Part shown: in pieces, positions 1 through 10,854 of the stretch
Layout of the letters: each line of letters starts with the position of its first letter
How positions within the stretch are numbered: the stretch's first letter is position 1
Source of the DNA: Neogemmobacter tilapiae
GTDB lineage: Bacteria; Pseudomonadota; Alphaproteobacteria; Rhodobacterales; Rhodobacteraceae
Assembly: GCF_014652215.1 (NCBI RefSeq)
Contig: NZ_BMYJ01000001.1
Coordinates: forward strand, 530,734-594,733
DNA length: 64,000 bases
Direction: 5' to 3'
Position numbers and translations under genes: made by a program
The notes under the pieces: generated by a model
Database searches by the model: none
Told to the model about the DNA's origin: nothing
The model's input: the letters and a program-made list of their open reading frames with translations, nothing else

Positions 1-486
1 TGCGCCATGGTGGGCGCGTTGATCGTCATCCGCCCCGGCGCGGGCATCTTTACCCCTGCCGCGCTGCTGCCCATCGGCTGCGCCCTGTCCTTTGCCGCCA
101 ATGCCCTGATCACCCGCTATGTTGGTGCGCGCGAACCCGTCTGGACGCCGCTGCTGCTGGCCGCCCTGTTCGGCACCGTGGTCACGGGTCTGACGCTGCC
201 GTGGTCCTTTGTCGCCCCGGCCTGGTCCGACATGCCGCTTTTTCTGGGCATGGCCGTCCTGGGCACATTGGGTCAGCTTTGCCTGATCCGCGCCTTTTCT
301 TTGGCCGAGGCCTCGGTCATCGCCCCTTTCGCCTATTCCGGCATTGTCTTTGCCACGCTGTGGGGGGTTCTCTTCTACAATGAATACCCCGACCGCTATA
401 CCATCCTCGGTGCGCTTGTGATCGTGTCTTCCGGCCTTTATGTCTGGCATCGTGAAACACAGGCGGCCCGCCGAAAGACTGTATGA
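1..486 (+). CDS. EamA/DMT-family transporter, C-terminal part (cut by the window edge)
   Basis: The frame is open to base 1, so this is the C-terminal half of a drug/metabolite transporter superfamily permease; a full EamA protein has about 300 residues and ten helices. About five hydrophobic helices are visible, and the segment SVIAPFAYSGIVFATLWG is typical of the second EamA repeat. The ATG at base 7 is unlikely to be the true start. The stop TGA overlaps the ATG of the next gene (ATGA), which suggests translational coupling with the acyltransferase. The substrate cannot be inferred. Confidence 0.85.
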   Translation, partial: CAMVGALIVIRPGAGIFTPAALLPIGCALSFAANALITRYVGAREPVWTPLLLAALFGTVVTGLTLPWSFVAPAWSDMPLFLGMAVLGTLGQLCLIRAFSLAEASVIAPFAYSGIVFATLWGVLFYNEYPDRYTILGALVIVSSGLYVWHRETQAARRKTV

Positions 487-1340
487 CCTTTCGCCTTGAC
501 CATTGGTTGCAGGATCGCCTGCTGCGCGGCCTGATTTGGGGCCTCTTGCGCCTGCCCTATAAGGCGCGGCTGGCCGTCAGCGGCTGGGTCTCGGCGCGCC
601 TCATCGGCCCCATCGCTGGCTACAACGCCCGTTCCCGCGACAATCTGGCGCGGGTCTGGCCCGACATGCCCACGGCGGAACGCAACCGCCTGGCCCGCGC
701 CGTGTCCGACAATGTCGGCCGCAGCTTTATCGAGCTTTACTCAAAGACCGAATTCCTCGAAGCCGCCCGCGCCCTGCCCCCCCAAGGCGCAGGGCTGGCC
801 GCACTGGCCGAGGCCGCCAAACAAAACCGCCCCGTCCTCTTGATCACCGGCCATTTCGGCAATTACGAGGCCAGCCGCGAGGCCTTGACCGCCCTCGGCT
901 ATCAGATCGGTGGCCTCTACCGCCCGATGAAGAACCAGCATTTCAACGGCCATTACGTCGCGGCCATGGGCCGCTTTGGCACCCCCCTCTTCCCCCGTGG
1001 GCGCGAAGGGCTGGCCGACATGATCCGCTTTCTGAAATCCGGCGGAATGCTGGGCATGGTCATTGACCAGCACATGAACAGCGGCGAGATCCTTGATTTT
1101 CTGGGTCTGCCCGCCCGCACCGCCCTTTCCGCCGCCGAACTCGCGCTGAAATACAATGCCCTTCTGATCCCCGCCTATGCCATCCGTCAGCCCGACGGCG
1201 TGACCTTTCAGACCCTCGTCGAAGCCCCCATTCCCCACACCGACGCGCGGCAGATGACACAAGCGCTGAACGACAGCCTTGCCGCACAGGTCCGCGCCCA
1301 TCCTGAACAATGGTTCTGGATTCACCGCCGCTGGAAATAG
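483..1340 (+). CDS. LpxL/HtrB-family lysophospholipid (lipid A late) acyltransferase
   Basis: This 285-residue protein has the HTrB/LpxL fold signature: an N-terminal hydrophobic/amphipathic segment, then HFGNYE at residues 124-129, which gives the H-x4-E catalytic motif of this acyltransferase family. Family members transfer acyl chains from acyl-ACP to lipid A precursors or other lysolipids at the inner membrane. The length matches the family. It starts inside the stop codon of the upstream transporter gene, so the two are probably co-translated. A role in lipid A secondary acylation is the default inference; another lysolipid acceptor is possible. Confidence 0.85.
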   Translation: MTFRLDHWLQDRLLRGLIWGLLRLPYKARLAVSGWVSARLIGPIAGYNARSRDNLARVWPDMPTAERNRLARAVSDNVGRSFIELYSKTEFLEAARALPPQGAGLAALAEAAKQNRPVLLITGHFGNYEASREALTALGYQIGGLYRPMKNQHFNGHYVAAMGRFGTPLFPRGREGLADMIRFLKSGGMLGMVIDQHMNSGEILDFLGLPARTALSAAELALKYNALLIPAYAIRQPDGVTFQTLVEAPIPHTDARQMTQALNDSLAAQVRAHPEQWFWIHRRWK

Positions 1341-1347
1341 CCTGCCG

Positions 1348-2049
1348 CTATTCCACCCGCGCCGCGGCCAGAATTTCACCCGGCCCTGCCCTTTGCACGA
1401 TGATCACCGCCGGGGCATCGCCCGCAATCGCTGCTGAAATTTCCAGCGGCGCTTGGCCATCCCATTCTGCCAAACGCTCCCAACTGGTCACCACATTGTG
1501 GTAGGTGATCGTTTGCCCCGCATTCTCACCCCGCTCGATGGTCACCACCTGCTCCGGCGTATAGCGCACCAACTGCACCGCCAAGGGATGATCCTGCGCC
1601 ACCAGTGCCTCGGCCCGCACCGTCAGTGTCTCGCCCGCCCGCTCTACCGACAGCCCTACGGCCGGGGCGCTTTCCGCCTTGGCCTTGATCTGCTGCCAGA
1701 TCCCTTCGACACCGTGATCCTGGTCCGCCACCTGACCCGCAATGATCAGCTGCGGCGTATAGACCATCTTGCTGCCTGTCGCCTTGGCATAGGCGTGCTG
1801 ACGCCGCGTGAACCCCGGCTGCGCAAAAACATCCGCCCAGCCAATGTAATCCCAATAGTCCACGTGCAAGGCCAACGGAATCACCCCGGCATCCTTGGTC
1901 AACTCACCCAGAAACGCGTCCGCAGGCGGACAGGACGAACAACCCTGCGAGGTATAAAGTTCCACCACCACGGCCTGTTGGGCCACGGAGGCAAGGGGCA
2001 GGCTGGCCAGCCAAAGCCCAATGGCCCCGGCCGCGAAAGATCGTGGCAT
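1348..2049 (-). CDS. Secreted DUF1223 thioredoxin-like protein
   Basis: The 233-residue product begins with a signal peptide ending near SVAQQ (about residue 24). ELYTSQGCSSCPPAD follows, with Cys37 and Cys40 forming a CxxC pair in a thioredoxin-like context. HVDYWDYIGWADVF and the later YTPQLIIAGQ are hallmarks of DUF1223. The family is periplasmic or secreted, common in Proteobacteria and without an established function; a redox role is suggested only by the CxxC motif. It is convergent with the acyltransferase gene, with a gap of 7 bases. It appears to be a single-gene unit divergent from acnA. Confidence 0.85.
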   Translation of the reverse strand: MPRSFAAGAIGLWLASLPLASVAQQAVVVELYTSQGCSSCPPADAFLGELTKDAGVIPLALHVDYWDYIGWADVFAQPGFTRRQHAYAKATGSKMVYTPQLIIAGQVADQDHGVEGIWQQIKAKAESAPAVGLSVERAGETLTVRAEALVAQDHPLAVQLVRYTPEQVVTIERGENAGQTITYHNVVTSWERLAEWDGQAPLEISAAIAGDAPAVIIVQRAGPGEILAAARVE

Positions 2050-2176
2050 GTTATCCCCGACGAATGACTGACTACCCCCGCAGCCGTCTTAGCCCCCCAT
2101 CGCCCCCCGTGCCAATCAAGGATTTGCGATTGGGGCGTGACTGATGCAGCGCCGCCTCTGGACAGGATCGGCATAC

Positions 2177-2189
2177 ATTGGTATACAAT
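2177..2189. promoter_or_regulatory. Candidate GntR-type operator / promoter element upstream of acnA
   Basis: ATTGGTATACAAT is an almost perfect palindrome centred on GTATAC. It lies about 90 bases upstream of the acnA start, in the 232-base gap between the divergent DUF1223 and acnA genes. The architecture resembles FadR/GntR-subfamily operators (TTGnTATACnA-like). TATACAAT could equally serve as a -10 element. The assignment rests on symmetry and position only. Confidence 0.35.
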
Positions 2190-2281
2190 CCAGCATTCGC
2201 TTGCATGGTCATCAATTCTTAGCCAAATGACCGCAAGAAGACGCAACGCAGCCCAAGCCATGCCAACAGCAGGAGGCCCCG

Positions 2282-4969
<2,688 letters not shown>

Positions 4970-4975
4970 TCTTTC

Positions 4976-5010
4976 AAAGGCCCCGGAAACCACGCGTTTC
5001 CGGGGCCTTT
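4976..5010. terminator. Bidirectional intrinsic terminator between acnA and the first RTX gene
   Basis: A 15-bp perfect inverted repeat (arms 4976-4990 and 4996-5010, loop CACGC) begins with AAAGG and ends with CCTTT. A terminal T stretch is therefore produced on either strand. It lies 7 bases after the acnA stop and 7 bases beyond the stop of the convergent minus-strand RTX gene. Confidence 0.85.
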
Positions 5011-5017
5011 CTCTTCC

Positions 5018-6235
5018 TTAAAACACGAAATCCCCGGCGCGCAGATCATCCTTGTCGATGCCCACCAGCACGATGATCGTCCCGTTCGCCTCAATCACGG
5101 CATCCGCCCCGACCTGCCGCAGATGGTTCGCCTTCAAATCTGCAAACCCGGTGATCTGCGTCAGTTTGTGCAGGTTCACCACATCGGCCTCTGGCCCTGA
5201 CAGGGTGAAATCAACAATCCGATCCTGACCACCCGCCTTGGCAAAGATGAACGCATCCTGCCCCGCGCCGCCCTCCAGCCGGTCAAACCCCTCGCCCCCG
5301 GCAATCTGGTCATCGCCATCGCCGCCATAAAGGCTGTCGCGCCCGCCAAGCCCCTGCAACCGGTCATTCCCCGCCTCACCCGCCATCCGGTCGCGGGTCG
5401 CGGCATGGCCGGTGATGCGGTTGTTCAGCGTGTTACCGAGGAAATCGACCAGATCCATCGTGCCGACAATCGTCATGCCCGCCAGTGTCACATGCTGATC
5501 TATCCGCAATTCGACCCTCAGAGTGCCCAGATTGGTCCTGATCGTGCCAACCGGGGAAATCTGGTTCTTGGCGAAAGCGCCGGAATCGATCATCACAAGC
5601 GCCCCGTCTCGGATATCCAGCGTTTCGACCGAGGCGAAACTGCTGTCCGTCAGATCAAGGAAGCCGTGACCCAAAAAGATGTTGCGGATGATCACCGTAT
5701 CCTGGCCTTCACCCAGATTCAGCAGATGCGCCCGGCTATAACCCGGTTCGGTGGCACGGTTGTCCGTCATCAGGATCACCCGATCCGCCCCACCCCCGGC
5801 CTGAACCTGATCCGCCCCCCAGTCCTGCATGTTCTCCACCCCGCCGCCCAACGTGAAGACATCCGCCTTGGCCCCGCCCATCAACACATCGGAACCCACA
5901 CTGTCCTGCATCGTCACCGGCGTTGCCGCCAACAGCTGCGCAATTCGGTTGTCCACATCGGCGAAATTCCAGCCCGTCAGACCCGAATAGCGGGCCACCG
6001 TCTGATAGGTTCCATCCGTTGCTTGCAGATCGAACCCCGTCACCTTCCCGCCCGTCGGCGTGTTGCCCGAAAAACTCAGGTTGCTGCCGTGAAAGATCAC
6101 AACCAGACCGTTTTCATATGCGGCCCGCACCGACCCGCCGTCAGCGGACAGATTGACGATGGCCCCCGCCATCATCACCCGCAAATCGCGCAGGTTCACC
6201 CCACCAAACACCGGAAACAAAGCGACATTGGCCAT
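5018..6235 (-). CDS. RTX-type calcium-binding protein, paralogue 1
   Basis: The product has 405 residues. An N-terminal region of about 270 residues has no domain I recognise. It is followed by glycine/aspartate nonapeptide repeats (GEAGNDRLQG, GGRDSLYGGDGDDQIAGG, GGAGQDAFIF) that form a calcium-binding parallel beta roll, and by a C-terminal tail ending DDLRAGDFVF typical of type I secretion signals. No N-terminal signal peptide is seen. The ATG at 6235 (MANVALF) is preferred over the longer frame start at 6280 because GGGGA lies 6 bases upstream. It is related to the next two RTX genes in the C-terminal part only. Secretion by an ABC exporter is inferred; no exporter genes adjoin. Confidence 0.8.
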   Translation of the reverse strand: MANVALFPVFGGVNLRDLRVMMAGAIVNLSADGGSVRAAYENGLVVIFHGSNLSFSGNTPTGGKVTGFDLQATDGTYQTVARYSGLTGWNFADVDNRIAQLLAATPVTMQDSVGSDVLMGGAKADVFTLGGGVENMQDWGADQVQAGGGADRVILMTDNRATEPGYSRAHLLNLGEGQDTVIIRNIFLGHGFLDLTDSSFASVETLDIRDGALVMIDSGAFAKNQISPVGTIRTNLGTLRVELRIDQHVTLAGMTIVGTMDLVDFLGNTLNNRITGHAATRDRMAGEAGNDRLQGLGGRDSLYGGDGDDQIAGGEGFDRLEGGAGQDAFIFAKAGGQDRIVDFTLSGPEADVVNLHKLTQITGFADLKANHLRQVGADAVIEANGTIIVLVGIDKDDLRAGDFVF

Positions 6236-6309
6236 GATGTTCCCCATTAGAAATGCCGGGCGCGACTCTACGCCCCGCATGAGGTTTCACCTAATGGCAA
6301 ATCCCGCCG

Positions 6310-7476
6310 CTAAAACAGAAAGAAATCCGCCTTCAACTCGGCCTTGCTGACCCCCTCCAGCACCAGCTGATCCCCCTGACCAAAGCGCAGCACCACGTCT
6401 TCGCCCACATTCCGCGCATGGTTCTTTTTCAGATCGGCCAAGCCCGTCACCCCATCCATCCCCCGCAGGTCGATCACATCGCCCGCAAAGTCGGTGATCA
6501 CATCCATCCCCCCCGCGCGGGCAAAGACAAAGACATCGCGCCCCTCACCCCCGGTCAGCCTGTCATTCCCCGTGCCGCCGTTCAGCGTACCCGCCCCGCC
6601 CAAGCCCGACAGCACATCCCTATCCCCACCGCCCAGCAGCAAATCGCGTGAGGCGGCGTTGCCCGTCAGAATATCCTCGCTCGCCTTGCCCACCACCTGC
6701 ACCCGCCCCGGCCCGGCGATGGTCTGCCCTTGCAAATCAATCTCGGGCGCACCGCTGGACACAATGGTCAAGGTCGCCCCCTTGGCCAGTTGAAACGACG
6801 CATCCTCCCCCAGGCGCGAGGATTCAAAGCTATCCGCCCCCAACCGCAATTCCGCCTTGGCTGCCAGCACAAACCGCTCAAATCCGGTCATAAAGATCTT
6901 GCCCAGATCCAGCACCCCCTGCGCCCCCAGACCGTTCGTCACCCGCAGCGTGTCGCGCCCCTCATCCCCGAACAGCATGATCTCTGGCCCCGCCACCCCC
7001 CGCTTCAGCGTGTGCATGATCAGCAGATCATCCCCCCCGCCGACATTGATCGACCCGCCACCCGCCTTCCAAGTCACCGTATCGGCCAGATCGCTGGCGA
7101 TGATCCGGTCATCCCCCGCCCCATCTTGAATGGTCATCGCTGTCGCCGCCAAAGTGTCGCGAAAGCTGGCGCTGTAAAACTCGCTGAAATCCCACGCCCC
7201 GCCCGACAGCGTCACCGTGCCCCGAACCTGCATCCCCTGATCGCTATCCTGCACCAGCTCGATCTTGCGGATCGTGCCCCCCGTCGGCTGAACGCCCGTC
7301 ATCACCAGACCCGAGCCGATCACCCGGACGTATTCCGTGGCCCCCACTTTGATCAGCCGCGCGTTTTCATCGCCCGACACGATCACCGGGATAAAGCCAA
7401 AGGTCGAACTGATCAGATCGTTCATATCTGCCACCTGCCCGGTCTTGGTCAGAAGCGTCACGGTTGCTGTTGTCAT
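6310..7476 (-). CDS. RTX-type calcium-binding protein, paralogue 2
   Basis: This 388-residue paralogue of the neighbouring RTX proteins starts MTTATVTLLTKTG at 7476, behind GGGGGACCAAG, rather than at the in-frame ATG at 7524. The first 270 residues contain one conspicuous block, QDGAGDDRIIASD, and the C-terminal half holds RTX repeats (GGGDRDVLSGLGGAGTLNGG, GGTGNDRLTGGEG). The tail ends SKAELKADFFLF, matching a type I secretion signal. The shared design 'RNxGxDVVLRFGQGDQLVLEGV' before the tail is also present in the other two paralogues. The biological role (surface layer, adhesin or enzyme) cannot be determined. Confidence 0.8.
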   Translation of the reverse strand: MTTATVTLLTKTGQVADMNDLISSTFGFIPVIVSGDENARLIKVGATEYVRVIGSGLVMTGVQPTGGTIRKIELVQDSDQGMQVRGTVTLSGGAWDFSEFYSASFRDTLAATAMTIQDGAGDDRIIASDLADTVTWKAGGGSINVGGGDDLLIMHTLKRGVAGPEIMLFGDEGRDTLRVTNGLGAQGVLDLGKIFMTGFERFVLAAKAELRLGADSFESSRLGEDASFQLAKGATLTIVSSGAPEIDLQGQTIAGPGRVQVVGKASEDILTGNAASRDLLLGGGDRDVLSGLGGAGTLNGGTGNDRLTGGEGRDVFVFARAGGMDVITDFAGDVIDLRGMDGVTGLADLKKNHARNVGEDVVLRFGQGDQLVLEGVSKAELKADFFLF

Positions 7477-7697
7477 CTTGGTCCCCCTGTTTCGGGGCAC
7501 AGAGACCGGCACAGGCTTTGGCATGCAACCCGTCCAAAGGTCGCGTGGCGTAAACGTTACAGTTGCGCCCCCACCGCTTACCCCGCGCTAACCCTTTGTG
7601 GATTTATTGCTGGCCCAAGGCGCGCGATTTGCCGCCTGTAAAGGATTGCCCGCCAGAATAGTGCTGCAAGGAAACCCAACTGTAACAGGTATTTACG

Positions 7698-7844
7698 ATG
7701 TATTACTCCACTCTTCCCGACCATCTGAAACCCCGCCTGCCCCAGCGCCAGCCGACGCTGATCGAATGCTTTGCCGGGGTCATTCCCTGGGGCGAATTGA
7801 CGCTCGCAGGCATCTTGCTGACCGGCTGGTGGATCGTCGGCTGA
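7698..7844 (+). CDS. Small orphan ORF (48 codons), putative membrane peptide
   Basis: ATG at 7698 opens a 48-residue reading frame that ends WWIVG followed by TGA, in the gap between two minus-strand RTX genes. The N-terminal half is polar and proline-rich (HLKPRLPQRQPT). The C-terminal half, from about residue 31, is one hydrophobic segment (ELTLAGILLTGWWIVG), long enough for a single membrane helix. No strong ribosome binding site precedes it (AACAGGTATTTACG). It is the only plus-strand frame with protein-like composition in this 370-base gap. I do not recognise a family, and its reality is uncertain. Confidence 0.45.
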   Translation: MYYSTLPDHLKPRLPQRQPTLIECFAGVIPWGELTLAGILLTGWWIVG

Positions 7845-7846
7845 CC

Positions 7847-8704
7847 TCAGATCAGAAAGTCAGACTTTCCCAGATCCGCAGGGGCGGTGTTTTCGATCAC
7901 GATCACCGTCCCGTTGGCCCGGATCACCGTATCATCCCCGCTGACCGTCATATGGTTCGCCTTCAGATCCGCAAAGGACAGAATGTCCGACAGCGCACGG
8001 ATGTCGATGATGTCTGACTCCGCCCCGCTGGCCACAAAACCTTCAATCGTGTCACGCCCCTGATTGCGGCCAAAGACATAGGTATCGCGCCCCGCCTGCC
8101 CGATCAGCGCATCATTGCCCGCCCCGCCCAGCAGCCGGTCCTCTCCCTCGCCACCATCCAACGTATCGCGCCCGCCCATGCCGTGGATCGTGTCGTTGCC
8201 CCCTAGGCCCCAGACAAAATCCCGCATGGCGGCATTGCCCTTGATCAGGTTCACCTCATTGCTGCCTTGCAAGATGCTGGACAGCGGTCCCGTCACTTTC
8301 ATCGCCGAAAGATCAATGTCCTCGGGCTGGTCCCAAAGCGTCGAAACCCGGAAAGAGGCCCCCACGGCCCCCACAATCTCAGCATCGGCGGCCAGCCCAT
8401 TGCCAATGCTGGCAGCTTTAAAGCTCGCGGGCAGGTTCTCGGCAAACACAACCTTCTCAATGCTGACCAGCGTCGCATTGGTCAAAAGCGCAATGCCATT
8501 CACCCCATGCGCATTCAGCAGAACCAAGGTATCCAGACCCGCCCCGCCATGGATGCTGAACATATGCGGAATCACCGGACTGCCATTGCTGAACTGCGCG
8601 TTCAGGCGAATACGGTCATTGCCCGCCAGCGCCGTCACGGTGTCAAACGTGTTGCCGTCAAATGTGATCGTGTCGTTGCCGGTCGTGCCGGGATAATCGG
8701 CCAT
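7847..8704 (-). CDS. RTX-type calcium-binding protein, paralogue 3
   Basis: This 285-residue protein is the most compact of the three RTX paralogues. A calcium-binding-like motif (GTTGNDTITF, LAGNDRIRL) is already present at the N-terminus. A beta-rich middle follows, then GGNDTIHGMGGRDTLDGGEG and GGAGNDALIGQAG repeats, and a tail ending APADLGKSDFLI. The segment 'ADLKANHMTVSGDDTVIRANGTVIVIEN' corresponds closely to the same region in paralogue 1. Type I secretion is inferred from the tail; a periplasmic signal peptide is absent. Confidence 0.8.
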   Translation of the reverse strand: MADYPGTTGNDTITFDGNTFDTVTALAGNDRIRLNAQFSNGSPVIPHMFSIHGGAGLDTLVLLNAHGVNGIALLTNATLVSIEKVVFAENLPASFKAASIGNGLAADAEIVGAVGASFRVSTLWDQPEDIDLSAMKVTGPLSSILQGSNEVNLIKGNAAMRDFVWGLGGNDTIHGMGGRDTLDGGEGEDRLLGGAGNDALIGQAGRDTYVFGRNQGRDTIEGFVASGAESDIIDIRALSDILSFADLKANHMTVSGDDTVIRANGTVIVIENTAPADLGKSDFLI

Positions 8705-8762
8705 GATAAAACTCCTGCTGAAAACAGGTCCAATCTATCATAGCCGCGCAAAAGCCCAAAGC

Positions 8763-9281
8763 CTATTCACCCAACGCCGCCTTCAGCGCCGGGACAAAGC
8801 GTTGCTCATAATCGCTGCCGACCAGCGGCCCGGCAAAGCGCAAGATCACCTTGCCCTCACCATCCAGAATAAAGGTCTCGGGCACGCCATACAGCCCCCA
8901 ATCCAACCCCATCCGGCCGTTGTCGGCCCCAATTGCGGTAAAGGGATCGCCCAGTTCCGCCAGAAACGCCGCCGCCTTGGCAGGCTCATCCTTGTAATTC
9001 ACGCCGTAAACCGGAATACCCTGCGCCTGCAAATCCATCAGCACCGGATGTTCCACGCGGCAAGGCGCGCACCAACTGGCCCAGAAATTCACCAGCTTGA
9101 TGCCCGGCGCCCGCAGATCGGCATCGCCAAACCCTGCATCCGCCAAAGTCACCGGCGGGGCAAGCTTCCCCTCAGCGACCGAAGGCAGCATATCGGGATT
9201 GTCCCGCTGCATCCCCAACCAGAACACCAGTGCCAGCCCCGCGAACAGCAGCGGCGGCAGGATCATGAACAGCCTATTCAC
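8763..9281 (-). CDS. ccmG: CcmG/DsbE thiol:disulfide interchange protein
   Basis: The protein has 172 residues, an N-terminal membrane anchor (about residues 5-23) and a periplasmic thioredoxin fold with WASWCAPC (Cys71, Cys74). It reduces apocytochrome c or CcmH so that haem can be ligated during c-type cytochrome maturation. The start is a GTG at 9281 that overlaps the end of ccmD; an in-frame ATG five codons later is the alternative. It is the last gene of the ccmA-B-C-D-G block. ccmE, ccmF and ccmH are not in the window. Confidence 0.93.
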   Translation of the reverse strand: MNRLFMILPPLLFAGLALVFWLGMQRDNPDMLPSVAEGKLAPPVTLADAGFGDADLRAPGIKLVNFWASWCAPCRVEHPVLMDLQAQGIPVYGVNYKDEPAKAAAFLAELGDPFTAIGADNGRMGLDWGLYGVPETFILDGEGKVILRFAGPLVGSDYEQRFVPALKAALGE

Positions 9282-9429
9282 CGCGCGTCACCCGCGCCTC
9301 GGCCCGGTTCAGCGCCTGTTTCATCCGCCGCGCCTGCCAGATCGACAGGGCCACGACCAAAGCGATCAGGGCCAGCGACGCCGCATAAGAACCCAGCACC
9401 GCAAAAGCATATTTCCCCAGATCAGGCAT
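9274..9429 (-). CDS. ccmD: CcmD haem exporter small subunit
   Basis: A 51-residue protein (MPDLGKYAFAVLGSY...) with one transmembrane helix followed by a positively charged cytoplasmic tail (QARRMKQAL) is typical of CcmD. CcmD helps release holo-CcmE from the CcmABC complex. The start at 9429 overlaps the ccmC stop by 8 bases and the stop TAG overlaps the ccmG start, so translation is coupled through the block. Longer upstream starts in the same frame would only add ccmC-overlapping sequence. Confidence 0.9.
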   Translation of the reverse strand: MPDLGKYAFAVLGSYAASLALIALVVALSIWQARRMKQALNRAEARVTRGE

Positions 9430-10156
9430 CGGCCATCCTTTCGCGGGCTTGCAAGGCTTGCAGGCGACGGGCGCGAATTTCCGTGCGCGTGCGCAGCAGG
9501 ACAAGCGCCACGAACATCAGCACGAAACCCGCAATGCACAGCAGCAGAGGCAGCCAGAACACATCGGAAATATTCTCTTCCTTATCAAGGCTCAGGCTCG
9601 CGCCCTGATGCAGCCCCTGATTCCAAAAATTCACCGCATAGCGCGACAGGACAGCAAAGACCGATCCCACGATGCACAAAACCCCGGTCAAATCGGCGGC
9701 CACATCGGCTTGCTCAATCGCCGACCAAAGCGCGATATAGCCCAGATAAAACAGCCCCAACACCAGAAACGCCGTCAGCCGCGGATCCCAGGCCCACCAG
9801 GTGCCCCACATCGGCTGGCCCCAAAGCGCACCAGTGATCAACGCGATCAGCGTGAACACCAGTCCAACGGGGGCAGCGGCACGGGCGGCCAAGGCGGAAA
9901 CATGGTGACGGCGGATCAGCCAGATCAGCGACGCGACCAGCATCATCACCCAAGCATTGATCGCCATCATCGCGGCGGGCACATGCAGATAGATGATCTT
10001 GACCGTCGCCCCCTGCTTGTAATCATCGGGCGTCCAGAAAAACCCCCAGATCAGCCCCGTGGTCAAGGTGGCTAGGGCCAAAAGGCTGACCCAAGGCAGC
10101 AAGGCCCCAGACAGGCCCATGAACCGTTTCGGATTGGCGAATTCCCAAAGTGACAT
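9422..10156 (-). CDS. ccmC: CcmC haem lyase / haem transporter
   Basis: This is a 244-residue, six-helix membrane protein. The tryptophan-rich WGTWWAWDPRLT motif (WWD domain) binds haem on the periplasmic side, and flanking histidines (for example in YLHVPAA) act as axial ligands. With CcmA, CcmB and CcmD it loads haem onto CcmE. It follows ccmB with a gap of 41 bases and overlaps ccmD. Confidence 0.95.
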   Translation of the reverse strand: MSLWEFANPKRFMGLSGALLPWVSLLALATLTTGLIWGFFWTPDDYKQGATVKIIYLHVPAAMMAINAWVMMLVASLIWLIRRHHVSALAARAAAPVGLVFTLIALITGALWGQPMWGTWWAWDPRLTAFLVLGLFYLGYIALWSAIEQADVAADLTGVLCIVGSVFAVLSRYAVNFWNQGLHQGASLSLDKEENISDVFWLPLLLCIAGFVLMFVALVLLRTRTEIRARRLQALQARERMADA

Positions 10157-10197
10157 GATCTGTCGCTAATGCCTTCCAAGGGCGGGGGCAAGCCACC

Positions 10198-10854
10198 TCA
10201 CCGCAGATTGACCCGCAGCGCAAAGGCCGCCGCAAAGGGCAGCAGCGCCGCCACCCCCAGCGAAATCCCCGCCAGCAACAACAGGGGCGTGTCCAACGCC
10301 TGCCCCATCGCCCCTCGCCGCGCGACCTCCGCCCCAAAAATCAGCGTCGGCACATAGAGCGGCAGCACCAGCAGCGACAGCAGCAACCCGCCCCGCTTGA
10401 TCCCCACCGTCAGCGCCGCACCAAAGGCCCCGATCACCGACAGTGCCGGCGTTCCAAGGGCCAGCGAGGCGACAAGCCAGACATAGCCCGCCCCCGGCAG
10501 ATTCAGCAGCAGCGCCAGCACGGGCGAGGCCAGCGTCAGCGGCAACCCCGTCACCAGCCAATGCGCCAAGGCTTTCATCGCCACCACCCCCTCCATCGGC
10601 AGGGGGGCCGTCGCCAGCAGATCCAGCGACCCGTCCTCATAATCCAGCGCATACATCCGGTCCAGCGTCAAAAGGCTGGCGAGGGCGGCACCCACCCACA
10701 AAACCCCCGGCGCAATCCGCGCCAAAGTGGCCGGGTCCGGCCCCACGCCCAAGGGCACCAGCACCGCCACCAGCAGAAAGAACGCCAGCCCCAACCCGAA
10801 CCCGCCGCCCGAACGAAAGGCCAAGGCCAGATCCCGGATCAAAAGCGCCCTCAT
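10198..10854 (-). CDS. ccmB: CcmB haem exporter permease
   Basis: The product is a 218-residue integral membrane protein of CcmB type with six hydrophobic segments. Motifs include LDRMYALDYEDGSLDLLATAP and GLPLTLASPVLALLLNLP. It is the permease half of the CcmAB ATPase module that drives release of haem-loaded CcmE. The start ATG overlaps the ccmA stop (ATGA), and the length matches the family. Confidence 0.95.
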   Translation of the reverse strand: MRALLIRDLALAFRSGGGFGLGLAFFLLVAVLVPLGVGPDPATLARIAPGVLWVGAALASLLTLDRMYALDYEDGSLDLLATAPLPMEGVVAMKALAHWLVTGLPLTLASPVLALLLNLPGAGYVWLVASLALGTPALSVIGAFGAALTVGIKRGGLLLSLLVLPLYVPTLIFGAEVARRGAMGQALDTPLLLLAGISLGVAALLPFAAAFALRVNLR

